From a virus, in the IMG/VR virus record IMGVR_UViG_3300017605_000995, positions 1 through 57,637 of that record: DNA of 57,637 nucleotides, one strand, 5' to 3'. Made by a program: the position numbers and the translations under genes. Under the pieces are notes generated by a model that ran no database searches, was not told where the DNA came from, and worked only from the letters and a program-made list of their open reading frames with translations. Positions 25,244-33,330 of the stretch are shown piece after piece; positions within the stretch are counted from its first letter, which is position 1; the number at the start of each line of letters is the position of its first letter.

Positions 25244-25846
25244 TCCTACCTTGGATGAACGGCTCCGGTCGTGGACTGGAAGTTTACACTGCCGGATGTA
25301 GCGGGACAAGCTACTATCCTGTTGTTTCCCCCAGAGCGCCAGTCCGATCGCGTCGATGGCGTTCGATGCCTTGCCCGAGAACTCCCTCGCGAAGCGCCCG
25401 AGACTCGCGGGGACTGGGATGCCGGCGCGCTCCAGCGCGAAGCGGACGCGGTCGAGGCCCGCGAGCGCCACGATCCGGTTGTGCTTGATGTGCTTCGGCA
25501 CCTGACCCTTCCACTCATCGGGGGTGGGGGTGAAGACGGTCAGGTTCGAGAAGCACCCCTGGATGGCGCCCATCGCGAGCCCGGCGAACGCCGACAGGTC
25601 CGAGATGTTCTTCGGCCGCTTGTCACCCGGCAGCGGCCGTTGCCACTCGACGACGAGCAGCGCAGCGTCCTCGGGGAGGGTGAGGGCCTTGATGGCACCC
25701 CGCGCGGCCGGCGCGGCGACGATGGTCCGGCTGCGGGCGTCGCCGTCCTTGCCGCAATCGATGGTCGCGACACGGAGGTCGTCGGGCAGCAGGGCCGCCA
25801 GGACCATGTTGTCCTTCGTGCCCGGATCGAGGCCGAGGTAGATCAT
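25238..25846 (-). CDS. RuvC-like (RNase H-fold) Holliday junction resolvase
   Basis: 202 aa from ATG 25846. The start MIYLGLDPGTKDNMVLA gives the first acidic residue (D7) of a RuvC active site. LLVVEWQRP supplies the Glu and SNAIDAIGLALWG the last Asp pair. It would trim branched DNA before packaging. Its start overlaps the DUF4406 gene's stop (ATGA), forming a chain of coupled genes with the dNMP kinase. Length is close to the family's usual 160-200 aa. Confidence 0.75.
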   Translation of the reverse strand: MIYLGLDPGTKDNMVLAALLPDDLRVATIDCGKDGDARSRTIVAAPAARGAIKALTLPEDAALLVVEWQRPLPGDKRPKNISDLSAFAGLAMGAIQGCFSNLTVFTPTPDEWKGQVPKHIKHNRIVALAGLDRVRFALERAGIPVPASLGRFAREFSGKASNAIDAIGLALWGKQQDSSLSRYIRQCKLPVHDRSRSSKVGP

Positions 25847-26469
25847 GACAGATCGGCCTCGACGACCGCAGGCGACTTGACCGGCGTGGGTGGCGCCCAG
25901 GTCAAGCTCGACGTCCAGCCACGCAGATATGTAAGTTCCATGTCGGAGTTCAACCGAAGGATATGCTTGCCTGTCATCATGGCGACGTAGGCTTCCGCCT
26001 TCGCTCCCTCGGAATTCTCCCACCCGTCGAGCAGGATGATCCCATCGGCCTTGCAGACCTCTTGGAAATCGTAGGCCAGCCCGGCCTGATCGAACGGCAT
26101 GTTGATCTTCGTGTCGCCGGGCTTCAGCGGGTCGATGCCGCGCGAGAAGTCATTCTCGGCCGGCGAAATGATCTTGAATCCCTTGCCGCGCAGGAACGCG
26201 GTGGCGAAGAGGAACATCGGGTAGTTGCGGAACTTGATCCCGCGCATCGGACCAGCGAGGTAGTAGGAGCCCAGATCATGTGTCAAACGCAGCTCTCTGT
26301 TCTTGGGCTTTGCTTCGACGGCCATGAACAGAGAACGATCGTAGAGGACGATCGTTCCGATAGGTAGGGCTTCGTTATGCACTACCTCGGTGCCTGTCAA
26401 CAGCTTGACGCTCTTGTTGTCATTGCCCCCGGCGAAGTCGCCGTTGACATAGATGTTGAAAGTGCTCAT
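25843..26469 (-). CDS. DUF4406 / nucleoside 2-deoxyribosyltransferase-like protein
   Basis: 208 aa from ATG 26469. The central part holds YYLAGPMRGIKFRNYPMFLF, then LRGKGFKIISPAEND and ADGIILLDGWENSEGAKAEA, the hallmark of DUF4406/deoxyribosyltransferase-like phage proteins (Y-L-A-G-P-M-R-G, P-x-E, D-G-W-x-x-S-x-G-A). Such proteins are thought to act on nucleosides or nucleotides. The first 90 residues are an extra beta domain (MSTFNIYVNGDF; LPIGTIVLYDRSLFMAVEAK) not usual in the family. Both ends overlap neighbours by four bases. Confidence 0.75.
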   Translation of the reverse strand: MSTFNIYVNGDFAGGNDNKSVKLLTGTEVVHNEALPIGTIVLYDRSLFMAVEAKPKNRELRLTHDLGSYYLAGPMRGIKFRNYPMFLFATAFLRGKGFKIISPAENDFSRGIDPLKPGDTKINMPFDQAGLAYDFQEVCKADGIILLDGWENSEGAKAEAYVAMMTGKHILRLNSDMELTYLRGWTSSLTWAPPTPVKSPAVVEADLS

Positions 26470-27065
26470 GACTGCACCGCCTGGGCGGCGCCGAACAGAG
26501 CCGCGACACAAGCATCGAGAGCAACGAGATTGTCCCCGAGATTCATGCCCAAGGTCCGGACGCCCGGCAGCTCGATATAGCCGCGGGAGTCCCCGGTGAA
26601 ATCGTAGCCGTCGCGCTTGAGACGGACGAGCAGGACGTTGTCGGCACCGAAGTGATCGACGACGGCCTTGGCCTCGGGCGCGAACCCGGAGTCGGACACG
26701 AGGTAGAAATCGGCGCCCGGCTCCCCGTCGGACTTCGCTACCTCTTCGAGCACGACGATCTCGTTGACGAGCATCTGGCCGAAGACGGCGTCGCCGAAGA
26801 TGGGCTTCATCAGCAATTCGCTGAAGCCGATGTAGAGGTTGCGCGGCGTCTCGCCGAACAACTGCGGGAGCCGCTGGTCCTTGACCGCCTCCTGGGAGTC
26901 GTGGCGCTCGGGCAGGCCGAACGCACGATGGACCATCTCCTTGAGAGGCCCGGCGAACTTGACGACCTCGGCCTTCATGCCGAGTTCGTTGGTGAACTTC
27001 GTGAACGCCTGAGCGAGACTGTCTTTCCCGGAACGCGCCGGGCCGTTGATGAGGATGATTTTCAT
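26466..27065 (-). CDS. Deoxynucleoside monophosphate kinase
   Basis: 199 aa. A Walker A motif at residues 8-16 (GPARSGKDS) starts a P-loop kinase of the phage dNMP kinase type (I-I-x-I-N-G-x-x-x-S-G-K-D). Expected later motifs are present: GFAPEAKAVVDHFGADNVLLV, with the Arg-rich lid LVRLKRDGYDFTGDSRGYI. It would feed dNDP to replication. It is the first gene of the kinase-DUF4406-resolvase run. A 107-bp gap upstream shows nothing clear. Confidence 0.85.
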   Translation of the reverse strand: MKIILINGPARSGKDSLAQAFTKFTNELGMKAEVVKFAGPLKEMVHRAFGLPERHDSQEAVKDQRLPQLFGETPRNLYIGFSELLMKPIFGDAVFGQMLVNEIVVLEEVAKSDGEPGADFYLVSDSGFAPEAKAVVDHFGADNVLLVRLKRDGYDFTGDSRGYIELPGVRTLGMNLGDNLVALDACVAALFGAAQAVQS

Positions 27066-27172
27066 GAGGGATGAGGGTGAAGTGTGCGGCCCGGCTTTCC
27101 GCTCGGCGTTTCGAGTGGGCGCAACGAGGCGCCGCGGACTTCCGCACAGGGCAGACTACCCCACGAACGCGA

Positions 27173-27865
27173 TCAGCGCCCGATATTTTCGCGAAGCCAG
27201 TCCCGGAATGATTCGACCGGAACGATGATCGACATGGTCTCGATCAGGTCGCCCGTCCGGTGGTCACGGTAGAGCCCCTTGCAGAGCCCAACGATCTTGC
27301 CGTCGGCGAGGATCGGACCGCCCGAGCAGCCGAAGTAGAGCGGCGCCGAGGTCCAGAGGTTCCCGTCCTCGTCCTTGTCGCCGATCACCCCGCGGGACAT
27401 CCAGAGGCACGAGATGCGTCTCGGGAATCCGGCCGATAGGATATCGACTCCGGCGACCGCGTGATCCCCGATCTCCAGCGGGACGATCGGCAGCGCCGGG
27501 TTCGACGTGGTCCAGAGCAGCGCGATGTCCGCGTCCGGATGGGACGTGACCCCGAGGATCGGCAGCGTGTCTCCGTTGCGCAGCTTGACCACTGAGGGCA
27601 CTTCGTCCGCGACGACATGCTGGCACGTCAACCACGCGATGCGAGTGCCGACCACGGCGACCGGGGAGCACGAGCCGAGTCCTCGCTCGCCGTCCATCAC
27701 GCGCGCCGCCTTCAGGGCCTGCTCGATCGAGGTCGGAGGCGGCGCGGGCTTCGGCGGGGTTGGGTCCTGCTGGTGGCACAAGGGTGCCGCAAACATCAAT
27801 GCGATGCAGACGAAAGCGATCAGCAGGCCAGCGGCGGGAGAGGATCTCTGGAATCGTGGTTGCAT
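27173..27865 (-). CDS. Secreted trypsin-like serine protease
   Basis: 230 aa from ATG 27865. A signal peptide (residues 1-30, core AAGLLIAFVCIALMFAAPL) directs export. The remaining domain has a trypsin-like triad: His83 in TCQHVV, Asp113 in HPDADIALL and Ser181 in GCSGGPI. The fold looks like the Trypsin_2/DegP-like group, without PDZ. The start is fixed by a leaderless-type promoter box (TAGGAT, 27874-27879) eight bases before the ATG. An exported protease is not a usual phage gene. It may act in the periplasm, in lysis or against a competitor. Confidence 0.8.
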   Translation of the reverse strand: MQPRFQRSSPAAGLLIAFVCIALMFAAPLCHQQDPTPPKPAPPPTSIEQALKAARVMDGERGLGSCSPVAVVGTRIAWLTCQHVVADEVPSVVKLRNGDTLPILGVTSHPDADIALLWTTSNPALPIVPLEIGDHAVAGVDILSAGFPRRISCLWMSRGVIGDKDEDGNLWTSAPLYFGCSGGPILADGKIVGLCKGLYRDHRTGDLIETMSIIVPVESFRDWLRENIGR

Positions 27866-27879
27866 ACTTGACAATCCTA
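27866..27879 (-). promoter_or_regulatory. Leaderless-type promoter of the secreted protease gene
   Basis: TAGGAT reads on the minus strand from 27879 to 27874, eight bases before the ATG at 27865. It sits just after the terminator of the preceding minus-strand unit, so a new transcript begins here. Confidence 0.55.
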
Positions 27880-27884
27880 CCACG

Positions 27885-27924
27885 AAAAAGAGCCGGCTAC
27901 GAGCGTTTCCCTCGTAGCCGGCTC
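27885..27924 (-). terminator. Minus-strand rho-independent terminator
   Basis: Stem GAGCCGGCTACGAG / CTCGTAGCCGGCTC (27890-27903 and 27911-27924) with a 7-base loop. It is followed on the minus strand by TTTTT (27889-27885, the C of the stem being followed by the T-run). A perfect 14-bp stem makes this the strongest terminator in the window. Confidence 0.88.
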
Positions 27925-28069
27925 CGCGTCTCGTCCGCCCATGCACCGGGCGAGCCGCTGTCCCTCACCATCCGAAGACCAAGCCGCTGGCCCATCGCGC
28001 GTGTCGATGCCCTCGTGAGGGAGTCGTTCTGCGCTCAGGGTTAGCCCAGCGGGAGGTAAAAGCTAAAGG

Positions 28070-28132
28070 GGCCGTCAGCAGTCTCCGTCGCAGCAGCTCA
28101 GTTACGGCGTTTCTGCCGGTCCACTGACGGCC
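28070..28132 (-). repeat. Inverted repeat closing the 5' domain of the ncRNA candidate
   Basis: GGCCGTCAG and CTGACGGCC form a perfect 9-bp stem around a 45-base interior with smaller possible helices (GCCGT/ACGG; CAG/CTG). On the minus strand the right arm is followed by CCTTTAGCTTTT, so it could also act as a weak early terminator. Confidence 0.8.
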
Positions 28133-28138
28133 ACGGGA

Positions 28139-28167
28139 AGTGTAGCCTACGCTACAGCCGGTGTCCA
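28139..28167 (-). promoter_or_regulatory. Strong promoter for the ncRNA candidate
   Basis: TGGACA (28167-28162) and TACACT (28144-28139) with a 17-base spacer: the best -35/-10 pair found in this window. It lies inside the last codons of the polymerase gene. Confidence 0.7.
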
Positions 28168-30369
28168 GATCGTGAGGCGACCGTTCTCGAAGCGCGGCTC
28201 GGCATCCTTGTGCCATGAGCGCATCAGCACCGGCTCGGCCTTGATCGGAACGTCCGGGCAGATCAGGCGCATGCCCTCCACCATCAGCTCGGCGATCCGC
28301 TGGGCGCGCTCGTGCATCAGGCCGTCCTCGGGGATCTCGACGATGATCTCATCGTGGACGAACAGGACCGGCCGGCAGCCGAACAGGACAGAGTCGCGGG
28401 TGACGTCGCGGCACTCCCGATTTATCATGAACACCGCGGCCTTCGCGCCCTCGGCGGCCGGCGACTGGAGGCCCAGGCCGTTCGAGACTGACGGGAACGT
28501 GCAGCCGCGCCGGAGCGCCCCGAGCGGCGTCTCATAGGCATAGAGCTGGATCGCCTTGCCCTCGCCGTCGCGGGCGATGTTGTGCTCGTCGACCAGGGCT
28601 TTCGTGATGTAGTCGAAGTAGGTCCGCATCTCCGGGTAAATCTCGAACCAGACCCGGCGGAGTTCGAGCGCGAGCCCGATCGCCTTGAGTGTCGGCGACC
28701 ACGAGAAGGCGTCGTCCTCCAACCCGGTCAGCTTCTTGTGGTGGTAGAGGAGCGAGCCGTTCAGCGGACCGTCGAAGATTTCGGCGAAGAACTCCGGCGG
28801 GAGCTGGAGGGCCATCGCCTTTACGTCGACCCAGTAGGGCTTCTTCTTCGCGAGCGAGATGAACTTCACCGGCCCGAGGCCGCCGGGGTTGCCGAGGCCG
28901 GTCGGCTTTGCGAGACCGCGCCAGTGCTTGTAGAGTTTCTTGTCCTCGGGCTTGTCGGACTTCTTCAGCGGGGCGAGCGTGTCGTGCATCGCCTCGTTCG
29001 ACAGACCAGAGAGAACCACGCGCAGTCCGGGGTCGAGACGGCGGGCCAGCGGTCCGGCGAGGTAGAGGTGGTTGTCGCGGCCGGCGAGGATCACATCGCG
29101 ATGCGTCGATTTCCCGAAGAGGGTGAAGCATGTCTGGCCGAGCGTGACGAGTTCGAGGGTGGAGAAGTCGGCGCCGCAGAGAACCTTCCCCTCGCGGGCG
29201 CGGTAGACTGGCTTCGCCCGCGGGTCGACGTTCTGGCCGTTTGACGACGGGTAGCCGTCGGTGGCCATCGAGGACGTGCGCGTGGTCTCGACGAGCGCGT
29301 TGTAGGGGAAGTGGACGACGTTCGCGAGGCGCGGCCCGCGGCCGTCCTCGTAGTCCCACTTCATGCGGGGGATTTCGGTCTTCTTGATCTGACCGACGGC
29401 CTGCCGGTCCTGATACTCCGAGAGCGCTTCGTCGTAGTCGGCGACCGAGTCGATCACCTCGGCGTCGCAGCAGACCTCGCCGGTCGCCGTCTTCTTCACC
29501 GGGATGCGCGCGAGCCGGCAGGCACGCTCCACGTTCGCGCGGAGCGCCATCATATTGATCGACGCCTCCTTGCCCTTCGTGAAGGTGCCATCCTTCTTCG
29601 GCTTCGGCGCGACGGCCTCGCGCAGGATGCCCGACTCGATCAGATTGCGCTGCTTGTCGGGGTGCAGGGCCTCCGCCACCATCTCGACCATCTTGTCGAA
29701 CTGCGCGGGATCAGTAGGCAGTCCGTGCTCGGTCATGCAGAAGAGGGCGAAGGCCGCAGCGGTGTTGAATTCCTGGGTCGTCATCCGGCCGCCCCGGGCT
29801 GCGCAGGCGGACTCCTGAGCGAGGTAGAGGCGGCAGCCGATGCGGACGTCGTTCAGGGCATACTCGCGGTGCCGGGGTGGATACATGGCGGCCGGCTGGC
29901 CGTCGAGCATTCCGAACGAATTGCGCGGGGAGCCCGGGTCGTTCTTCTCGGCCGACAGATCCACCCCGAGGTGCTTCAGGGCCATGTCCTCCATCGAGTA
30001 GCCGATGCGCAGCGTGTTGCCATCCGGCAACTCGGCGAACGAGAGCTTCCCCGTAGTGGAGAGGTTCAGCAGCTTCTCGCGGATGATGAGGCACTGCACT
30101 TCGCCGGCCTCCAGCTTCGCCCAGATCAGCGGCTCCAGCGCCGGGAAGGCGTTGGCCACGACGCGAAGGTCGTAGGGGATATTCACGCCGGTCAGGATAT
30201 GCCCGGGCTGGAGCAGGGCCTCCCACTGCGCCTCCAGCTCCAGGTCGCCGTTCCCGAGGATGTAGGCTTCCTCCTCGTCGACCCACTTCCAGGTGGTGCA
30301 GACGAGCTTGGGGGCGACCTGTTCGGGGCCGAAGGGAAACGTCTCGGTGTCAGGTGAGCAGACTCTCAT
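28147..30369 (-). CDS. Family A DNA polymerase with 3'-5' exonuclease domain
   Basis: Main replicative polymerase, 740 aa. The N-terminal exonuclease domain has DTE at residues 7-9 (SPDTETF), NIPYDLRV and YALNDV. Polymerase motif A is ADFSTLELV (near residue 398). Motif B is RGLAKPTGLGNPGGLG, in place of the RxxxKxxxxxxxYG form (near 480). Motif C is VHDEIIVEI (near 672). It resembles T7-type polymerases. It starts four bases inside the small upstream gene (ATGA), so is translated as part of a long minus-strand operon. The last codons contain the promoter of the ncRNA candidate. Confidence 0.92.
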   Translation of the reverse strand: MRVCSPDTETFPFGPEQVAPKLVCTTWKWVDEEEAYILGNGDLELEAQWEALLQPGHILTGVNIPYDLRVVANAFPALEPLIWAKLEAGEVQCLIIREKLLNLSTTGKLSFAELPDGNTLRIGYSMEDMALKHLGVDLSAEKNDPGSPRNSFGMLDGQPAAMYPPRHREYALNDVRIGCRLYLAQESACAARGGRMTTQEFNTAAAFALFCMTEHGLPTDPAQFDKMVEMVAEALHPDKQRNLIESGILREAVAPKPKKDGTFTKGKEASINMMALRANVERACRLARIPVKKTATGEVCCDAEVIDSVADYDEALSEYQDRQAVGQIKKTEIPRMKWDYEDGRGPRLANVVHFPYNALVETTRTSSMATDGYPSSNGQNVDPRAKPVYRAREGKVLCGADFSTLELVTLGQTCFTLFGKSTHRDVILAGRDNHLYLAGPLARRLDPGLRVVLSGLSNEAMHDTLAPLKKSDKPEDKKLYKHWRGLAKPTGLGNPGGLGPVKFISLAKKKPYWVDVKAMALQLPPEFFAEIFDGPLNGSLLYHHKKLTGLEDDAFSWSPTLKAIGLALELRRVWFEIYPEMRTYFDYITKALVDEHNIARDGEGKAIQLYAYETPLGALRRGCTFPSVSNGLGLQSPAAEGAKAAVFMINRECRDVTRDSVLFGCRPVLFVHDEIIVEIPEDGLMHERAQRIAELMVEGMRLICPDVPIKAEPVLMRSWHKDAEPRFENGRLTIWTPAVA

Positions 30370-30632
30370 GATATTTCATCCAGCCACTTGTCGCAGCACT
30401 CAAGACAGAGACGGTAGCCGCCCCAGTGGCCTTCTACAAGGGCCTTCTGCACTAGCATGCGCTCGCCTTTCGGAACAGCGTGGCGGCCATCGGGCGAGTT
30501 ACTCATGCAAGGCTGCACCTTGGCGTTGCGGGCGATCCACTGGCGATGGCACTCGATCACAATGTCTCGATCACTGTCGTTCCAGTTCGTCTTCAGGTAG
30601 ACGGTGTCGGCTCGTTTTGCTTGATAGGTCAT
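30366..30632 (-). CDS. Small Cys-containing protein upstream of the polymerase
   Basis: 88 aa, unrecognised. Paired Cys residues at the end (LCLECCDKW) and ECHRQW earlier suggest metal binding. Both ends overlap neighbours by four bases (ATGA), so it is co-translated with the polymerase. Perhaps a replication accessory factor. Confidence 0.6.
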   Translation of the reverse strand: MTYQAKRADTVYLKTNWNDSDRDIVIECHRQWIARNAKVQPCMSNSPDGRHAVPKGERMLVQKALVEGHWGGYRLCLECCDKWLDEIS

Positions 30633-30889
30633 GCGAATTCAAAGTCCCCTTCGCCTTCATAGGTGGAATCGAGCTGGTCGAAGGCGGGTTCCTCGACCTG
30701 GATATCCTCGCGGCGAACCGAGAACACCTTGGCGGGGACGTCGCCTTCGAAGAGGGGGCGGACGACGACACGTTCTTCGAGGGCGCGGGGATGCACGGCC
30801 GACAAGACTACCACACGGATCCATTGGGAGCCGTTCTGGTGTCTGTAGTTCGTCCAGACTACGTCGCCTTCTGCGAGGCCGAGGATCAC
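30629..30889 (-). CDS. Small hypothetical protein of the replication operon
   Basis: 86 aa, unrecognised. It looks like a small beta-barrel (GDVVWTNYRHQNGSQWIRVVVL followed by RVVVRPLFEGDVPAKVFSVR) with an acidic tail. SH3- or Tudor-like folds have such patterns. It is linked to both neighbours by ATGA overlaps. Confidence 0.55.
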   Translation of the reverse strand: MILGLAEGDVVWTNYRHQNGSQWIRVVVLSAVHPRALEERVVVRPLFEGDVPAKVFSVRREDIQVEEPAFDQLDSTYEGEGDFEFA

Positions 30890-31218
30890 CGCGGGTCTCC
30901 CTTGTCATTCTGGATCTTCAAATCAGGATTGTTCATGGCGTGGCGCAGCGCCTTCGCGAACTCCTCACTCATCTTGATCCGGGCCTCCCTCTGGCGGCGG
31001 GCAAACTCCTGCTTCAACCGCCCGAGGCGGCGAGATGCGGCGAAGAGTTCCTCGCGGAGATCGTTGATATCTTCGGGGAATCCCGGGGCCTCTACGGTCT
31101 TGCGTAGCTCGCAGTCCGCTGTATGACCATCTGATCCTGGGTGACCAACAATCCCGCAGAAATCACAAGCATAGCATTCCTCGTAGACCTTGCGGAGCAT
31201 TGTGAGAAGGTTGCCCAC
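30886..31218 (-). CDS. Small zinc-finger/coiled-coil protein
   Basis: 110 aa. A Cys/His-rich N-terminal segment (CYACDFCGIVGHPGSD, then HTADCEL) can bind zinc. The rest is a charged helix (LREELFAASRRLGRLKQEFARRQ). It lies just behind the ligase gene, separated by one base. Possibly a DNA-binding accessory protein; no known family. Confidence 0.6.
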   Translation of the reverse strand: MGNLLTMLRKVYEECYACDFCGIVGHPGSDGHTADCELRKTVEAPGFPEDINDLREELFAASRRLGRLKQEFARRQREARIKMSEEFAKALRHAMNNPDLKIQNDKGDPR

Positions 31219-31219
31219 G

Positions 31220-32134
31220 TCAGTCCTCCCGGAAGCAGAGGAACACGGCGCCGCGCGGGACGTTCGACTCGGCGATCCGGCCGAGGTGCTTGAACTTCAC
31301 CTGATCGACCCGATCCAGGATCGTCGCACGGTTCGCCCAGATGGCTTCCCGCTCCAGATCCGTCCAGCCGGTCCCGATTTCGAATTCGACACCGTCGTCG
31401 GTCCGACAGACGAGGGTCCCCATCATTCCGAGACCCTTCCGGCCGTCCTTCGTCTTCGACCGCTTCGTGTATCCGCGCGCGTCGACCTCGGCCACGTTGG
31501 TGTTCTCCATGGCCTCGACGACCCCGATCACGGTGGCCTCCTCATCGAACCAGGGCTTGATCTTGCAGAGGATTCCTTCCTTCAGGGTGCTGCGGCCGAA
31601 CTTGTAGCGGCCGTGCAGGGAGCGCACCATGGTGCCCTCGTAGCCGTGTTCGAGGTGGGAGTCGATCACGGCCTGGAGTTCCTCCGGATCCTCGACCTGG
31701 ACGTGGGGGACGAGGGCGAGGTGGTGGGCGCCGGGGCCGACCCATGCCTTCAGGTCTGCGAAGCGTTCCTCGAAGGGTGCCTCGGGAGGGCGGGCACCGG
31801 GCTCACCCCCATCCTCGTTGATCCAGTCGAACGCATGGAACACGAAGTCCGGTTCCCCGGTTCGAGACATGACGGCCGAATTCACCTGTTGCAGCGGGAT
31901 GCGATGATCGCGGAGCATCAGCTCCCCGTCGATCCCGTCGGGGAGGTTGGTCTCGACCCACTCACGGATCGAGGCGTTCGGGATCGGCTTCAGCTTCCGC
32001 GTCAGGGCCTTCCCGTCCAGCTTGACGCAGCGGATGCCGTCCAGCTTCGGCGAGGCCAGGAGCGGGTATCGCAGTTTTGCGATGTCCGCCACGAGACAGG
32101 TCGCGGACAGGAGAGGTTGGAAGGACTTGGTCAC
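31220..32134 (-). CDS. ATP-dependent DNA ligase
   Basis: 304 aa, GTG start at 32134, preceded by GGAGG and overlapping the previous stop. The adenylation motif is SPKLDGIR with Lys30 as nucleophile. Later motifs are HAFDWI, YEGTMVR and LCKIKPW, in the order expected for motifs III-V. It matches short phage ligases of T7 type (about 300-360 aa), with a short OB domain at the end. It seals nicks during replication and sits between the MazG-like unit and the polymerase. Confidence 0.88.
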   Translation of the reverse strand: MTKSFQPLLSATCLVADIAKLRYPLLASPKLDGIRCVKLDGKALTRKLKPIPNASIREWVETNLPDGIDGELMLRDHRIPLQQVNSAVMSRTGEPDFVFHAFDWINEDGGEPGARPPEAPFEERFADLKAWVGPGAHHLALVPHVQVEDPEELQAVIDSHLEHGYEGTMVRSLHGRYKFGRSTLKEGILCKIKPWFDEEATVIGVVEAMENTNVAEVDARGYTKRSKTKDGRKGLGMMGTLVCRTDDGVEFEIGTGWTDLEREAIWANRATILDRVDQVKFKHLGRIAESNVPRGAVFLCFRED

Positions 32135-32529
32135 ACTGACCTCCGATCGACGACCCTGCGACCACTCTCGAACGTCGTCAACTCCTGACGGTCTTGCCGG
32201 AATTCCTGCCACCGCTTGGCCCAGGGGCCGCGGATCGACAGGGCCCACGTCCGCTTGATTGGCCGGACTTTGTGGAAGCAGGACCGCGGGGTGAACTTCG
32301 GAAACAGCGACGGACGCCAGCACTGGACCGAACCGTCCTTGTGGATCTCATGGACCTTGCCGGACAGCCACCACGTCAGTGCGTTGAAGGCGTGGGAGTG
32401 GAAAGCCTCGCGGGTCTCGCCCTCGAAGCGGAGAAGGACGATCGAGAACAGCCACTTGATCTCGATGAACCAGAATCCGAAGACGGAAGATTTCGGGCCT
32501 CCGTCGCGGCCCCAGGAGAAGAGTTTCAT
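32131..32529 (-). CDS. Cupin-like hypothetical protein
   Basis: 132 aa. The segment EAFHSHAFNALTWWLSGKVHE has two spaced His residues and a Gly turn typical of cupin barrels, and it is preceded by a hydrophobic stretch (IKWLFSIVLLRFEG). Similar short proteins occur in many phages without known role. It is tied to the ligase by a GTGA overlap. A metal-binding or oxygenase-type role is only a guess. Confidence 0.6.
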   Translation of the reverse strand: MKLFSWGRDGGPKSSVFGFWFIEIKWLFSIVLLRFEGETREAFHSHAFNALTWWLSGKVHEIHKDGSVQCWRPSLFPKFTPRSCFHKVRPIKRTWALSIRGPWAKRWQEFRQDRQELTTFESGRRVVDRRSV

Positions 32530-32531
32530 GA

Positions 32532-32816
32532 CTAGCACCCCCCTGGTCGACTGTTCCACCGCTTGCGACGTTCGACGAACTCCAGCCGGTCGCAGACATC
32601 GCTGCGCTCGAACTTCCGGCGCTCCGTGCTCGTGGGCTCGAAGACGTGGATGTGGAAGTAGCACGAGAAGGCGTTTAGGTGATGGGCGGCCTCCCACTTC
32701 TCTCGGCACTGGGCGCGCAGCCGCTCGCCGGCCGCCTCGGCCTCCTCCCGCGTGGTGAATGGAATGGTAACAGCCTCGGGGTAGTCGTTCTTGCAGACGA
32801 CGGCGACGAAGGTCAC
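32532..32816 (-). CDS. Small hypothetical protein
   Basis: 94 aa, GTG start at 32816 with GGAGG-like sequence upstream, overlapping the MazG-like stop (GTGA). It has an alpha/beta pattern (FVAVVCKNDYPEAVTIPFTT; REEAEAAGERLRAQCREK) with a basic C-terminus. Not recognised. The basic tail (ERRKFERSD, VERRKR) recalls a similar tail in the preceding MazG-like protein. Confidence 0.6.
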   Translation of the reverse strand: MTFVAVVCKNDYPEAVTIPFTTREEAEAAGERLRAQCREKWEAAHHLNAFSCYFHIHVFEPTSTERRKFERSDVCDRLEFVERRKRWNSRPGGC

Positions 32817-33322
32817 GACTTCCTCCGCTCCAGGACCGTCGCATCCCGACGGCCGACGAGGCCGTAGTTGCGCTTCGCTACCCGGCGCTCGGTGAAGGGT
32901 GCCTCGGGGTTGCCCGTGTTCCCGATTCGACGCCCGTCGTTCTGGCGTCGTTCCTGGCCCTTGCGTCGCTCGGTGGACACACGGCCGAACCACGCATTGC
33001 GGTCACCGCATTCCAACATGGCGACGAGGACCGAAGTGGACTGCTCCAGTTCCTTGCGGAACATCTCGCCACGTTCGGCGAGGGTGATGATGTCGGGAGC
33101 CTTCCCTTCGCGGGCAGCACCTTCGGCTTCGACGAGGGCGAAGTTCAGCTTGAGGTAGGCCTGCGAGGCCTCGCCGATCTCTTCCATGAGGATGGCAAGC
33201 CAGACAGGGAAGTCGTGATTCTGCTCACCCCACTTGGCGTCCTGACGGCTGCGCTCGGTGGTGATCTGGGAAATGATCGCCTTGAAGCGATCGACTTGGG
33301 ATTGGAGGGACTTCGGATTCAT
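32813..33322 (-). CDS. MazG-like nucleotide pyrophosphohydrolase
   Basis: 169 aa from ATG 33322. The segment ERSRQDAKWGEQNHDFPVWL, then AILMEEIGEASQAYLKLN, carries the E-E-x-x-E metal-binding pattern of MazG-like all-alpha NTP pyrophosphatases. In phages such enzymes hydrolyse NTPs or (p)ppGpp to keep the host in a growing state. The C-terminus is an unusual Arg-rich extension (RRKGQERRQNDGRR, LERRKS), perhaps nucleic-acid binding. The start codon is placed eight bases after a TACACT box. Confidence 0.78.
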   Translation of the reverse strand: MNPKSLQSQVDRFKAIISQITTERSRQDAKWGEQNHDFPVWLAILMEEIGEASQAYLKLNFALVEAEGAAREGKAPDIITLAERGEMFRKELEQSTSVLVAMLECGDRNAWFGRVSTERRKGQERRQNDGRRIGNTGNPEAPFTERRVAKRNYGLVGRRDATVLERRKS

Positions 33323-33330
33323 GGTGCAGG

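Larger units (their letters stand above)
27885..28132 (-). ncRNA. Candidate ~245-nt phage non-coding RNA
   Basis: A promoter (TGGACA, 17 bases, TACACT, 28167 to 28139) points into a gene-free stretch. The seventh base after the -10 box, 28132, is exactly the first base of GGCCGTCAG (28132-28124), which pairs with CTGACGGCC (28078-28070) to close a 63-nt structured domain. The stretch ends at a strong terminator (27885-27924). Codon-length open frames exist on both strands but none looks like a protein. It lies between the polymerase and secreted protease genes. Not a tRNA (no acceptor/T-arm pair). Function unknown; possible antisense, 6S-like or decoy RNA. Confidence 0.6.

Noticed and set aside
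28062-28132. tRNA or tmRNA in the structured intergenic stretch
   Set aside because: The 9-bp closing stem lacks a 7-bp acceptor layout, a T-loop and a CCA-like end.
27965-28216. 83-codon minus-strand frame across the ncRNA candidate
   Set aside because: Arg-rich, no ribosome site, begins inside the polymerase gene and has no recognisable motif.
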